A stretch of DNA of 64,000 nt from an uncultured Verrucomicrobia subdivision 3 bacterium (GCA_903850425.1 CAINLR010000070.1:43160-107159); one strand, 5' to 3'. Counted from the stretch's first letter, positions 44,636 through 55,941 are shown. Translations and numbers: made by a program. The notes: a model not told the origin generated them from the sequence alone.

Positions 44636-47600
44636 TTATTCGGAGACTTTCCATTCATGCACGCCCGCCGACCAGCCCTCTGGCAATTTGACGACGAGAC
44701 ATAATGCGGTGGTGCGCACCGGCGCAAATTTAACTTCACACCATTTATCCTTGGCGATGGAATAACGGTCCTTGGCCACGACTGGTTTCCAATCTTTGCC
44801 GTCGAGATATTCCAACCGCCAGGACGCTGGCAGACGACATTCGCCGCGACCGGTGTCGTCGAACCAGAAAACTTTTGTGCCGCTCACCGTGACCGGCTTG
44901 GTCCAGGTATATTGCGCCCATTCCTCGGTGCCCTTGTGCGGCCACCAGTGCGCCAGTCGCTCCGGCTGATCGGCAGACTTCACCGGTTCGATGCCGTCAT
45001 TGATACCGCTGGGTTCGCTATTGCCATTGGCGAAGGATAGCTTCACAGTGGCGCGCGATTCCAGTGTCACTGACTTCGGTGTCGCCGGAGCCACGGGCAG
45101 CCAGACTTTCATCGCACCCGCCTGTCGGTTATCCCAGGCATAATACGGAACGGCGGTGACGAATGTCGGTTTCAACGGCGTGGCGTTTTGATAAAGCGCG
45201 CGGTTCCAATCGGCAGTCTCCGTTTGTTCACCAACGCCGCGAATCAACGTGACGCCGCCCAACAATCTCGATTTTTCCGCTTTCAAATCCGCATGCGCCG
45301 GCAATACCAGCGAGGACAACGGAACGGATTGGTCGCATTGCTCGACACAATAAACCAGCGGCCCGCGTTGCAGCGCGAGAAGACCGCGATCGGCGGCGAC
45401 GTTCGGACTGGCCGCCACGCGTTGCATCGGCATCGGCAAATCCAATTGCACGACGTCACCGGTCTTCCATTCGCGTGCCAGCACGATGTAGCCGCGCTCG
45501 ATGGCGGGTGAGGCAACGAGTTTGCGATTCACGCGCACGCTTGCACCTTCGCACCAACCCGGAACGCGCAGCCGCAATTCAAAACTCGCCGCTGATTTCA
45601 ACAGCGGTTTCAAGAACACCGTGCCGTCCCACGGATATTCTGTTTTTACATCGAGGGCCACTTTCTGGCCGCCAACTTGGGTCTCCATCTGGCCTTGAAT
45701 GTAAAGGTTCACCCACAAAGAATTCGAACCGGTCGCGTAGGCGTAGCCGCCAAGCGCGGCAATGGTGCGGGCGGCATTGGGCGGACAACACGCGCAACCG
45801 AACCAGCCCTGCCGATGATGGCTGCCAGTGCTTTCGAGGGGATTGACATAGAAAAACTTTTTGCCGTCCTGCGAAACGCCCGCGAGCATTCCGTTGTAAA
45901 GCCCGCGCTCGACGACGTCGGCGTATTGCGAGTCGCCGTAAATGAGCCCGAGCCGGCTGGCCCATTGGGCCAGCGCGACGGTGGCGCACGTCTCCTGATA
46001 CGCGGTGAGATTCGGCAAGTCGTAATCCACCGTGAAACCTTCGTTGTGCGAACTCGGCCCGATGCCACCGGTGAGATACATGTTCTTCTCGGTCGTGTTG
46101 CGCCACACTCGATCCAACATCGCGAGCAATCGCGCATCGCCAGTTTGCGCCGCGACGTCAGTCGTGCCGCTCATCAAATACGCCGCGCGCACAGCGTGGC
46201 CTTTGATTTTTTCGTGATCAAAAATCGGCACGTCATCCTGCCAGTAAGTGCCGTCGTAGTTTTCCAGCGGCGTTTGATGTTCATCAGCGAAGAAATGACG
46301 ACCACGATTTTCCACGAAGAACTTTGCCAACTTGAAATAGCGTTGCTCGCCCGTGGCCCGCCAAAGTTTGACCAGCGCGAGTTCGATTTCCGGATGGCCC
46401 GGATAGCCGAGCCGTTTGGGTTCCGGACCAAAAACCGAATCAAGGTGGTCGGCGAGCTTGGTGGCAACTTCGAGGAAATTCCTTCGGCCCGTCGCCTGAA
46501 AATGCGCCACCGCAGCCTCGATGAGATGCCCGGCGCAGTAGAGTTCGTGGCAGTCGCGCAGGTTCGTCCAGCGTCGGCCCGGTTCCTTGACGATATAATA
46601 AGTATCGAGATAGCCGTCCGGCTGCTGCGCGCCGGCGATGAGCGCGATCATGACGTCCAGTCGCAATTCCAAAGCCAGATCCGGGTGGGTGGCCAGCGAG
46701 AAGGACGCAGCTTCGAGGGCTTTATAAACATCCGAATCCATGAACACCGGGCCGGTAAAACCATTGGTCGCGTGCCGCGCGGCGAGGCGAAAATTCTCCA
46801 AGTTGCCGGCCTTCTCCAAATTGTCGAGGCTCACGGGAATGCTGGCGAGCCGATTCGTCTCCTGCCGTGCGGACCAGAACGAATCGGTGATCTTCACCGC
46901 TGTGAACGGCACTGGTTGGAGCTTCACCAGCGGCGTGGGTGGAACCCGTGTCGCCGTAACCTGCGTCTGCATCAGTGCCTGCGCTTGCGCTTGTTGCTGG
47001 CGAGCTTTCCAGTCCGCAGGGCTGATGATATTCCAATAAACCGAGTAGCGTTCCCGGTGCAAGTGGTAAAACGGAATCAGCGTCACATCGCGTGGCTGGC
47101 CAAGTCCGACCGTGCGAAATGTCACAGCCCGCCCCGGCACCGGCTCGACTTGCTTCAACCACTGATCAGCCTCGCCGACAAACACCGGCGCGTCTGGTGC
47201 CGGCAGTTTGCTGTAATCCGTCTGGTCGCGAGTGACGGGATTGGGCATGGCGTTGGTGCCAAGCTCGCCCGCCAGCACGATCGGCCCATAGAGAATCGCC
47301 ACGATGTTGCTCACCCCCGGCAGCGGCTCGGTGTGCAACTGCATTGGGAATTGTATCTGGACTTCATCGCCATCATGCCACTCGCGCGACAAAGTAAAAT
47401 AACTTCCCGGCGTAAAACTTACCGATTGCTTGTTGCCATTGACCGAAACCGACAACCCGGACGTCGCCCAGGCCGGATGCCGGATTTTCAGAGCAACCGT
47501 GACCGGCTGCTGTGCTTTGAATTTGAGCACGGTGGAATCGCTTTCGGGAAATTTGGTTTCCTGGCGAATGACCAAGCCCTTTTCTTTCCAGTTCAATTCC

Positions 47601-49123
47601 GAGGCAATGAACAGGTTGACGTAAAGCGAACTGGCATCGTGAAAATAAATCGTGTCGCCATACTTGGAATGATTCTCCATGCCCGTGCCAACACAGCACC
47701 AAAAGGAATTCTCGGGCGTAGAATACGTTTTGAAATGCCCCGGTTTGAGCGACATCAAATAGACAAACATGCCGGTCGCCGGGTCTTGCGAAGCGAGGAT
47801 GTGGTTGTAAAGTCCGCGCTCATAAAAATCCATCTTGGCGGCGGATGGCTCCAGCGCGAACAACTCGCGCGTGAGCTTGAGCAGGTTGTAGGTGTTGCAG
47901 GTCTCGGCAGTATCCGTGCTCAAATGCTTCGCGAAATCATTGGTCGAAAAGAAATGTTCGTGGTCGCTGTGGCCGCCGATGACGTAAGAACGGCGCAAGG
48001 CAACGGCATCCCAGAACGTCTGCGCGACCGTCAAAAACTGCGGGTCGCCAGTGAGTTCGTATTCACGCGTCGCGCCGATGATTTTTGGAATCTGCGTATT
48101 GGCGTGAATTCCGTTGAGTTTATCTTCCCCGCGCGCCAGCGGGGCAAAAATTTTCTGATGGTTGAAGGCCTCGGCTACTTGCAGATAATTTGTGTCGCCC
48201 GTCACCGCGTAAAGATTGGCCAGCACTTCATTCATGCCGCCGTGCTCGGTGTCCAGCGACTTCTGCATCTGCTCCGGCGTCAGATGATCCACGCGGGATT
48301 TCACCCAATCCGCATTTTTCTTGAGCACTTCGAGCGCCTGGGCATTGCCGCAAAGTTGATTCGCATCCAACAAGCCTGCCATGATTTTATGCAGGGTATA
48401 CCACGGGGCCCAGACCGGCTTGCCGGCTTCCACGCGGTCAATGAACGATTCAGGAAACGCCGACAAATAACCCGCATGAAATCCGGCGGCCGGCGAAGCG
48501 TCCTGACATTTGGCCAGTTCGGCGACGATATAATCCGCGCGCCGTTTGTATTCGGCTTCGCCGGTGCTCGCATACATCAGCGACAGCGCCGAGAGATAAT
48601 GCCCAAGGCTATGGCCGCGCAATTCGCACTTCGGCTCTTCCCAGCCGCCAAGTGGTTTGGCGTTTGAGGGCAAACCGACGTTGACGCGAAAATTATGCAG
48701 TAAACGGTCGGGTTCCAAGGCGAGCAGATACTTTTGATCGCGCAACATCGCCTCGCGAAAAGGGCCGTCCAGCAAATGCACGTCGGCCAGGGCGAATGGT
48801 TCCACGACCCGCAGAACTTTCAACGGTGCTGGAGCCGCCAAAGCAGTCAGCACAGAAAAGGCAATCCCTATCAGCAATGCAATGGAGCGAAACAGTATTC
48901 CGAACCATTTTCCCTCACCCCTGCCCTCTCGCGCTGGGAGAGGGAGGAACGCTCGCAGACTTTCGCAAGTCCGCGACTGCCTCCTGCCACGCAACCTGCA
49001 TCCTTGCGGAGCGCGGACAGCCTTGTCCGCGCAAGGTTGGGCGCAGATTCGCGCGGACAAGGCTGTCCGCGCTCCGCGGGGAGAGTCAGCAAGAAGGAGA
49101 ACAGCGCGTTCCATTTTCAACAT
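44636..49123 (-). CDS. Fusion of two DUF1680 arabinofuranosidase modules plus C-terminal binding domain
   Basis: This 1495-residue frame encodes two glycosidase modules. Module 1 (about residues 100-700) is like the neighbouring GH146-type enzyme, with a likely acid/base Glu in G-H-S-D-H-E-H-F, E-T-C in T-A-E-T-C-N-T-Y (47898-47906), and C-C in F-W-C-C-V-G-T-G (47693-47698). A Gln-rich linker follows. Module 2 (about 735-1300) is like bifidobacterial HypBA1 (GH127), with S-H-N-E-G-F, Y-Q-E-T-C-A, and W-F-G-C-A-C-C-P-P-N. A C-terminal discoidin-like domain (E-P-S-G-I-N-D-G ... W-F-D-D-T-G-R-G) completes it. Both catalytic sets look intact. The 5' end is unclear: residues 1-75 are encoded by dispersed repeats, and the secretion helix (F-R-S-I-A-L-L-I-G-I-A-F-S-V-L) has no good start codon just before it. 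Confidence 0.88.
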   Translation of the reverse strand: MLKMERAVLLLADSPRGARTALSARICAQPCADKAVRAPQGCRLRGRRQSRTCESLRAFLPLPAREGRGEGKWFGILFRSIALLIGIAFSVLTALAAPAPLKVLRVVEPFALADVHLLDGPFREAMLRDQKYLLALEPDRLLHNFRVNVGLPSNAKPLGGWEEPKCELRGHSLGHYLSALSLMYASTGEAEYKRRADYIVAELAKCQDASPAAGFHAGYLSAFPESFIDRVEAGKPVWAPWYTLHKIMAGLLDANQLCGNAQALEVLKKNADWVKSRVDHLTPEQMQKSLDTEHGGMNEVLANLYAVTGDTNYLQVAEAFNHQKIFAPLARGEDKLNGIHANTQIPKIIGATREYELTGDPQFLTVAQTFWDAVALRRSYVIGGHSDHEHFFSTNDFAKHLSTDTAETCNTYNLLKLTRELFALEPSAAKMDFYERGLYNHILASQDPATGMFVYLMSLKPGHFKTYSTPENSFWCCVGTGMENHSKYGDTIYFHDASSLYVNLFIASELNWKEKGLVIRQETKFPESDSTVLKFKAQQPVTVALKIRHPAWATSGLSVSVNGNKQSVSFTPGSYFTLSREWHDGDEVQIQFPMQLHTEPLPGVSNIVAILYGPIVLAGELGTNAMPNPVTRDQTDYSKLPAPDAPVFVGEADQWLKQVEPVPGRAVTFRTVGLGQPRDVTLIPFYHLHRERYSVYWNIISPADWKARQQQAQAQALMQTQVTATRVPPTPLVKLQPVPFTAVKITDSFWSARQETNRLASIPVSLDNLEKAGNLENFRLAARHATNGFTGPVFMDSDVYKALEAASFSLATHPDLALELRLDVMIALIAGAQQPDGYLDTYYIVKEPGRRWTNLRDCHELYCAGHLIEAAVAHFQATGRRNFLEVATKLADHLDSVFGPEPKRLGYPGHPEIELALVKLWRATGEQRYFKLAKFFVENRGRHFFADEHQTPLENYDGTYWQDDVPIFDHEKIKGHAVRAAYLMSGTTDVAAQTGDARLLAMLDRVWRNTTEKNMYLTGGIGPSSHNEGFTVDYDLPNLTAYQETCATVALAQWASRLGLIYGDSQYADVVERGLYNGMLAGVSQDGKKFFYVNPLESTGSHHRQGWFGCACCPPNAARTIAALGGYAYATGSNSLWVNLYIQGQMETQVGGQKVALDVKTEYPWDGTVFLKPLLKSAASFELRLRVPGWCEGASVRVNRKLVASPAIERGYIVLAREWKTGDVVQLDLPMPMQRVAASPNVAADRGLLALQRGPLVYCVEQCDQSVPLSSLVLPAHADLKAEKSRLLGGVTLIRGVGEQTETADWNRALYQNATPLKPTFVTAVPYYAWDNRQAGAMKVWLPVAPATPKSVTLESRATVKLSFANGNSEPSGINDGIEPVKSADQPERLAHWWPHKGTEEWAQYTWTKPVTVSGTKVFWFDDTGRGECRLPASWRLEYLDGKDWKPVVAKDRYSIAKDKWCEVKFAPVRTTALCLVVKLPEGWSAGVHEWKVSE
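48911..48948. repeat. REP-like palindrome
   Basis: tccctcacccctgccctctc followed by gcgctgggagagggagga, the same family as at 39405, 51608 and 51725. It forms part of the apparent coding frame at the 5' end of the double DUF1680 gene. Confidence 0.7.
49006..49077. repeat. 27-bp perfect inverted repeat
   Basis: 49006-49032 and 49051-49077 are exact reverse complements (gcggagcgcggacagccttg ... and its complement), with 18 bases between. It lies just upstream of the REP-like element at the 5' end of the double DUF1680 gene. Its base content suggests a repeat family and not a terminator. Confidence 0.8.
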
Positions 49124-49145
49124 GATGCTATTGTTTGAACGGCGA

Positions 49146-51548
49146 TTACTTCGTTTTCAACCGCAGCACGGTGAAGGAGTTTCCGGGGAACACCCGTTTG
49201 AGACTTGCGCCGCTGAAACTAACCGGCTCCGTCTTCGGCGAAACCTTGGTCGGATTTTCCAGTGTGTTTTCATCCGTTGCGCTCTCGGAAGTCAGCACAG
49301 TAGCAACGCCTTTGCCAGTCAGTTTTTTGCCACCGGCCAAATCAATCGCGGTTTCGAGCGCGTTCGCATCGGCGTTGACGACCTTCACAATCACATCACC
49401 AGTTTTCTCCTCCGTGGCCGCGACCGCATAAAGGCTCATGACTTTTCCGCCGGCATCAAAATCCACATCGTGAACCACCGCGCCGTCAAGATAGCACTTC
49501 ACGTTCTTGCCTTTGACGACAACCTTGAGGTCATACCAGCGGTCGGTCTCGATGTGGCTGGGCTTGGAATCCAGCGTCCCGCCCGCCTCGATGCCGTCCG
49601 CCGAATTGCCCCAGCCGCCGAGGTTCCACCAGGTGCGATCTTCGTTGCCGCCGATGCGGAATAAAATCAGGAAACCTTCCGCGCCGGAAATTTTCCGGGC
49701 CTTCAGCGTGAGCGTATAATCCGTCCACTCGCGTTTGCCGGCGAGCGCGCGGATGAATTCCTTTTCCGCCGTCTGCCGCAGCGCGCCGTCCCGCGCCTTC
49801 CATTCTGCGCCGCTGCCCAGCAGTTTCCAGCCTTTCGTGTCCTGGCTGAAATCAGATGCAAACAGCGTCTTGCCATCCGGCGCGGTGACTTTGATGTCCT
49901 TGAATTCCGCCGCCGTGTTCCAAGTGCCGACCCCAATCATGCCGCCAGCCACCGCCACCTCGGCTTCAGGAGATTGAACTGTGGTGGATAGTGAAACGTC
50001 GCCGCTATTTTCGGCAAACATTTTTTGGACATAGTAGCTCGGCAAACCATACCACTTGGCGCTGTCGAAGTTGATGAGGTCAGGATTCCACGCGCGATGA
50101 TTCAAGTTCACCAGCAACGGCGCGGAGCTCGCCATCACAACGTGGTCGGAATTGCGTTCGAGGCCGGTCATGAAGGCAGCTTCACCAATCGCACCGCGCA
50201 AATTGCCGAGACCGCAATTTTTGGTGACGGCGTATTCACCGACGAAAACTTTCGGGGCGCTGCGATCGTATTTGTCGAAGTGCGTCGCCTGGCGCATGAA
50301 AAATTCCGGGGTGTCGTAGAAATGTTCATCCACGATATCCGTCTTGGGATTGCTCGGATAACCACCCTGCCAGTGGTCGGCCACAAACTTGATTTCGGGA
50401 TACTTGGCGCGAATCGCATTCGCAAACAGCGGCCAGCGTTCGCGATAATTGCCACCGCCGTTTTCGTTGCCGATTTCCATGTATTTCAAATGGAACGGCG
50501 CCGGATGACCAGCGGCGGCGCGCATCGCGCCCCAGACCGTGTTCGTCGGGCCGTTGGCGTATTCAATGGCGTCGAGCGCGTCCTGCACCCACTGGCCCAT
50601 GCGATCCATCGGGATGGTTTCCTTGTGCGACATGCCGACGTTGATGCAAAAGAGCGGCTCGGCCCCGAGATCTTCCGCGAGCTGAAGATATTCATGATAG
50701 CCGAGACCGTGCGTGGCGTAGTAACCCCAGATGTTCCACAGCGGCGTGCGCGTATCCAGGTTGCCAACCGTGTTCTTCCAATGATTCATGTGCGCGAAGT
50801 CGTCGCCTTCCACCCAGCAGCCGCCGGGAAAGCGCATGAACTTCGGATGCAAACCGTCCAGCGATTCGGCGAGATCGGTGCGCAGGCCGTGATTTTTCCA
50901 AGTTTTCTTTGGCAACAGCGAAACCATGTCGAGGAACAAAACGCCTTTGCCGTCGCCGGAAATTTCCAACTTCGCTTTCGGATCGCTGCCGGTCGCGCTC
51001 AAGTCCAGCGTGTGATATTTCCAGCCGTTGCCGACGCCGGAAATCTCGCCGCCCGCCAGCACCTTGCCATCCGCGCTCAAAACTTTTGCCGTGAGTTTAC
51101 CTTCAAACTTCTCACCGCGCGCAGCTAATTTCAAAGTGTAGCCATCGCCCGACACAATGTTCATGCCCCAGTAACCTTCGTTCTGCAGCGTGAAGGCTCC
51201 GTCCACTTTCACCCGCAGCGATTTGCGGTTGAAAGCATTCAAGGGCGGCACCGGCGGCCGGGCTTGCACATCCGCTGTGCTGATGGATGCTTCGCTCTGA
51301 GCATCGCCAACCGCTGAGAACTTCCAACCATCCGGCTTCTCCGCATCTTCAAAGGAAAGGTTCCGCACGAGTTCGGGATAAATGCCGCCATCGGCGGACA
51401 GGTTGATATCCTCGAAGAAAATGCCCCACAACGTCGGAGCGATTTTATGGCCGGGATGGTCCACGGCCACGGAAATCTTCGCCGGCTGGGCGTTCGTTGA
51501 AATGGCGGCAGCCACTACGGCGGCGGCGAGACAATTTTTCAGCTTCAT
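49146..51548 (-). CDS. Secreted GH51 alpha-L-arabinofuranosidase with inserted beta-sandwich
   Basis: The 800-residue product has a signal peptide (M-K-L-K-N-C-L-A-A-A-V-V-A-A-A-I-S-T-N-A). An N-terminal carbohydrate-binding-like part follows (F-E-D-A-E-K-P-D-G-W-K), then the TIM barrel with R-F-P-G-G-C-W-V-E-G, the acid/base Glu in M-E-I-G-N-E-N-G-G-G, and the nucleophile Glu in V-F-V-G-E-Y-A. In the C-terminal sandwich, about 180 residues (S-D-F-S-Q-D-T-K-G-W-K ... H-D-V-D-F-D-A-G-G-K) look like an inserted DUF1080/concanavalin-like module. It releases alpha-L-arabinofuranose from arabinan or arabinoxylan. It is 22 bases upstream of the double DUF1680 gene. Confidence 0.92.
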   Translation of the reverse strand: MKLKNCLAAAVVAAAISTNAQPAKISVAVDHPGHKIAPTLWGIFFEDINLSADGGIYPELVRNLSFEDAEKPDGWKFSAVGDAQSEASISTADVQARPPVPPLNAFNRKSLRVKVDGAFTLQNEGYWGMNIVSGDGYTLKLAARGEKFEGKLTAKVLSADGKVLAGGEISGVGNGWKYHTLDLSATGSDPKAKLEISGDGKGVLFLDMVSLLPKKTWKNHGLRTDLAESLDGLHPKFMRFPGGCWVEGDDFAHMNHWKNTVGNLDTRTPLWNIWGYYATHGLGYHEYLQLAEDLGAEPLFCINVGMSHKETIPMDRMGQWVQDALDAIEYANGPTNTVWGAMRAAAGHPAPFHLKYMEIGNENGGGNYRERWPLFANAIRAKYPEIKFVADHWQGGYPSNPKTDIVDEHFYDTPEFFMRQATHFDKYDRSAPKVFVGEYAVTKNCGLGNLRGAIGEAAFMTGLERNSDHVVMASSAPLLVNLNHRAWNPDLINFDSAKWYGLPSYYVQKMFAENSGDVSLSTTVQSPEAEVAVAGGMIGVGTWNTAAEFKDIKVTAPDGKTLFASDFSQDTKGWKLLGSGAEWKARDGALRQTAEKEFIRALAGKREWTDYTLTLKARKISGAEGFLILFRIGGNEDRTWWNLGGWGNSADGIEAGGTLDSKPSHIETDRWYDLKVVVKGKNVKCYLDGAVVHDVDFDAGGKVMSLYAVAATEEKTGDVIVKVVNADANALETAIDLAGGKKLTGKGVATVLTSESATDENTLENPTKVSPKTEPVSFSGASLKRVFPGNSFTVLRLKTK

Positions 51549-51607
51549 AATTTTAGTCCGGCAAATTTTTCAATTCTATATTCCAGCGTCACTGACAAAC
51601 CACGCTT

Positions 51608-51650
51608 CTCCCTCACCCCTGTCCTCTCCCTCTGGGCGAGGGAGAAAGGA
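51608..51650. repeat. REP-like palindrome, copy 1 of an inverted pair
   Basis: ctccctcacccctgtcctct then ccctctgggcgagggagaaa. It faces the copy at 51725-51764. Both lie in the 279-base gap between araA and the GH51 gene, which otherwise holds no gene. Confidence 0.7.
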
Positions 51651-51724
51651 ACTCCGTTTTTCGGCAAAGCTACGGTGGCCTTCTGCCCCACGACTCGCCA
51701 TTTTTCAACTGGCACCCACCGGCT

Positions 51725-51764
51725 GTCCCCTCTCCCAGCGGGAGAGGGTCAGGGTGAGGGAGAA
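51725..51764. repeat. REP-like palindrome, copy 2 of an inverted pair
   Basis: tcccctctcccagcgggaga then gggtcagggtgagggagaac. It is inverted relative to 51608-51650. Together they could fold into a long structure between araA and the GH51 gene and affect read-through or mRNA stability. Confidence 0.7.
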
Positions 51765-51827
51765 CGGGGCGTGCCACATCTCCAACGATCCGTTACGCGC
51801 TGGGACGGGGCCCGGCGCTCCGCTTGT

Positions 51828-53342
51828 TCAAGCCACCCAGCCGCTCTTCAAACCATAAGCGCAGTCGTTCCACAGGAGTTCCTGCTTGAACTGCCGCACG
51901 CGCGTGTCGGCATCAATGACCACGAGTTCGATGCCGGCAATCGCGGCAAAATCTTCGAGCATCTCGGTGGTGACCGCCTGGCTGAAACCGGTGTGATGCG
52001 CGCCGCCTGCCTGAATCCAGCACGCACACGCGTCTTCGAAATTCGGACGGCACTGCCACACGGCCTGCGCAACCGGCAGTTTCGGCATCGGTTGCGGCGT
52101 CTTGACGACGTCCACTTCGTTCACGAGCAAACGGAAACGATTGCCGAAATCCATCAGTGACGCATTCAAGCCCGCGCCGACCGTGGTGTTGAACACTAAG
52201 CGCGCCGGATCGGCCTTGCCGCCGATGCCGAGCGGATGCACTTGCAACGACGCCTTGCCATCCGCAATGGTCGGACAAATTTCCAGCATGTGTGAACCGA
52301 GGACGAACTTGCCCGCCGGGTTCATGTGATAAGTGTAATCTTCCATGAACGACGTGCCGCCGGTCAGCCCGGAGGCCATGACTTTCATCGCGCGCACCAA
52401 CGCCGCCGTTTTCCAATCGCCTTCGCCGGCGAAACCGTAGTTGTCCGCCATGAGGCGTTGCGGCGCGAGGCCGGGCAATTGCACAAGGCCGTGCAAATCT
52501 TCGAATGTCGTCGTGAAACCCTTGAAATCGCCCGCCGTGAGAAACGCGCGCAAACCGAGCTCGATGCGCGCGGCTTCGCGAACGGATTTGTGCCGCTTGC
52601 CACCCTTCTTCAAGTCAGCGGCAACGTCGTAAATTTCTTCGTAAGTCTTGACGAGGTCGTCCACTTCCTTTTCCGTGGCTTCATTGACAAGTTTCACCAG
52701 ATCGCCGACGCCGTAGCCGTTGACCGCGAAACCAAATTTCATTTGCGCGGAAACCTTGTCGCCATCCGTCACGGCCACTTCGCGCATGTTGTCGCCAAAG
52801 CGGGCGAACTTCGCGGTCTGCCAGTCGGCCCACGCAGCAGCGGCCCGCGCCCATGCGCCAAGCTTTTCCTGTGTGGATTTTTCCTGCCAGAATCCCACGA
52901 CGACCTTGCGGCTCAAGCGTAGCCGGCTCCAGATGAAGCCATGCTCGCGGTCGCCGTGCGCGGCCTGGTTCATGTTCATGAAATCCATGTCAATCGTCGC
53001 CCACGGAATGTCGCGATTGTATTGCGTATGCAGATGCGCGACCGGCTTGCGCAGTTGCTTAAGGCCGTTGATCCACATCTTCGACGGCGAAAACGTGTGG
53101 CACCAGGTGATGAGACCGATGCACTTGGACGCGTTGTTCGCCGCCTGGCAAAGAGCGGTGACAGCGTCGGGCGTGACGAGCACGGGTTTGAAAACGACCT
53201 TGACCGGAATGGACGACGAGGCGCTGAGCGCCTTGGCAATTTCCTGCGAATGCACCGCGACGGCTTTGAGTGTTTCCGGTCCGTAGAGATGCTGGCTGCC
53301 CGTGACGAACCAGACTTCGTTCTGTTTCAGATTGATGTTCAT
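51828..53342 (-). CDS. araA: L-arabinose isomerase AraA
   Basis: This Mn-dependent cytoplasmic enzyme converts L-arabinose to L-ribulose. The product is 504 residues, the standard length. Active-site residues are seen in G-E-G-D-W-K (Glu), F-M-E-D-Y-T-Y-H (Glu), [10 protein letters not shown] (His), and H-H-T-G-F-S (His). The N-terminus [12 protein letters not shown] and [10 protein letters not shown] are diagnostic. It lies between xylA (upstream) and the REP-bearing gap before GH51. Confidence 0.97.
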   Translation of the reverse strand: MNINLKQNEVWFVTGSQHLYGPETLKAVAVHSQEIAKALSASSSIPVKVVFKPVLVTPDAVTALCQAANNASKCIGLITWCHTFSPSKMWINGLKQLRKPVAHLHTQYNRDIPWATIDMDFMNMNQAAHGDREHGFIWSRLRLSRKVVVGFWQEKSTQEKLGAWARAAAAWADWQTAKFARFGDNMREVAVTDGDKVSAQMKFGFAVNGYGVGDLVKLVNEATEKEVDDLVKTYEEIYDVAADLKKGGKRHKSVREAARIELGLRAFLTAGDFKGFTTTFEDLHGLVQLPGLAPQRLMADNYGFAGEGDWKTAALVRAMKVMASGLTGGTSFMEDYTYHMNPAGKFVLGSHMLEICPTIADGKASLQVHPLGIGGKADPARLVFNTTVGAGLNASLMDFGNRFRLLVNEVDVVKTPQPMPKLPVAQAVWQCRPNFEDACACWIQAGGAHHTGFSQAVTTEMLEDFAAIAGIELVVIDADTRVRQFKQELLWNDCAYGLKSGWVA

Positions 53343-53410
53343 AAAATGTAAGGCTTCTTAAGTAATTCGGTTGGCTCCGGCGGGCAATGGCTTGCCCGCC
53401 GAGTTTGAGT

Positions 53411-54724
<1,314 letters not shown>

Positions 54725-54738
54725 AGGTTTGTTCGAGT

Positions 54739-55941
54739 TTATTTTACGAGTTTCGTCGCCGCATTTTTGCCACGAGAAAGTTTAGGTTCCGCTTCCGGCA
54801 GGATCAGCCGGTCAATGCCTACCGCCACGAGGCCGGCGGTGCGGTTGCGCGGGGCGCTGACACATTCCACTTCGCCAAAGCGCGCCCACATGGCCCCGCC
54901 GCGAATCGCACCGGAAAAATACTCCAAGACAGTCGGCGGCAAATCCGTCAAGTTGCCCGTGACCACGACCCGGCGCAGGCCCAGGACGTTTAAAGCCGCC
55001 GCGAGGGCCACCGCCGCGGCATCCAGCGATTGCGCGAGCCACGGCTCCACGCCGTTTTCAGCAAGCTGCTTTTGGAGGGCTGCCCAGCTGGCGGTTTGGC
55101 GCGGGTGCGCGGCGGCAAAACTTTTCAACAGGCCGGAGGTGGACAACAGGGTTTCCACACAGCCGACGGCCCCGCAGCCGCAGCGGCGATGATTGCCGAG
55201 CACGGGCGTGTGGCCAAATTCCCCACTGATGGGCAGCGGATGCATCAACGGCTTGCCCCCGAAGATCACCGCGCCGCCGACGCCTTCGCCAAAATCCGCG
55301 AGCAAAAAATCTTCCTGGTCGGGATGGAGCGTCAGATAGCCGAGGGCGAGCGCGCGCTCTTCTTGCACCAGCAACACCGGCGCGTCCCAGACTTTACCAA
55401 TGGCCGCGCACAGATCCGCCGATTCGCTCCAATGGATGTTCGGTGAGAATAAAATGCGCCGGGCGGATTCATCCACGATGCCCGGCACACTCAGCACCAC
55501 ACCGAGAAATTTCCGGGAACGGAGCTGCTTGGCGACATTCCGCAATTGCTTTTCCCAAGCCGCCGCCGGATTCGCCGCCGCGGCGTCATGGTGAAACGAA
55601 AAGTGCCAGTCGTTTTCATCGCAGGCCCCGAGCGGGAGTTCCGCCAGCCGCGTTTCGCTGACGCCCAGCTGGATGCCGAGAAAGCTGGGTTGCGAACGGT
55701 TTAATTGCAACTGCCGGCCGGGCCGGCCCAGACGCGTGGCATGGTCGCCGTTGGCTTCCGCCCCTTCCACCTCTTCCAAAATCTCCTGAGTCAGCAGTTC
55801 GTCCACGATTTTTCCCGCCGTCGGCTGGCTCATGCCGAGCGCACGCGCCAGTCCGGCACGCGACGCCACGCCGTCTTTCCGCAACTGGCGGATCAAGGCG
55901 CGCTTGTTAAGCAGGCCAATTCTGGCGGGGTGGAAAATCAT
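54739..55941 (-). CDS. ROK family transcriptional repressor (XylR/NagC-like)
   Basis: This 400-residue regulator has an N-terminal winged helix ([34 protein letters not shown]), then the ROK sugar-kinase-like domain: [21 protein letters not shown], and a zinc motif [10 protein letters not shown]. It is the first gene of the arabinose/xylose block and most likely represses it, with xylose, arabinose or a phosphorylated product as inducer. An AT-rich palindrome lies at its start (55941-55957) and may be an operator. Confidence 0.92.
   Translation of the reverse strand: MIFHPARIGLLNKRALIRQLRKDGVASRAGLARALGMSQPTAGKIVDELLTQEILEEVEGAEANGDHATRLGRPGRQLQLNRSQPSFLGIQLGVSETRLAELPLGACDENDWHFSFHHDAAAANPAAAWEKQLRNVAKQLRSRKFLGVVLSVPGIVDESARRILFSPNIHWSESADLCAAIGKVWDAPVLLVQEERALALGYLTLHPDQEDFLLADFGEGVGGAVIFGGKPLMHPLPISGEFGHTPVLGNHRRCGCGAVGCVETLLSTSGLLKSFAAAHPRQTASWAALQKQLAENGVEPWLAQSLDAAAVALAAALNVLGLRRVVVTGNLTDLPPTVLEYFSGAIRGGAMWARFGEVECVSAPRNRTAGLVAVGIDRLILPEAEPKLSRGKNAATKLVK

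Noticed and set aside
45677..48667. 996-codon open frame antisense to the fused DUF1680 gene
   Set aside because: It lacks any recognisable motif and lies exactly opposite two intact catalytic modules.
48901..49090. CRISPR array made of the repeats near the fused DUF1680 gene
   Set aside because: The repeats are palindromes of different families, not regularly spaced direct repeats, and no cas gene is present.
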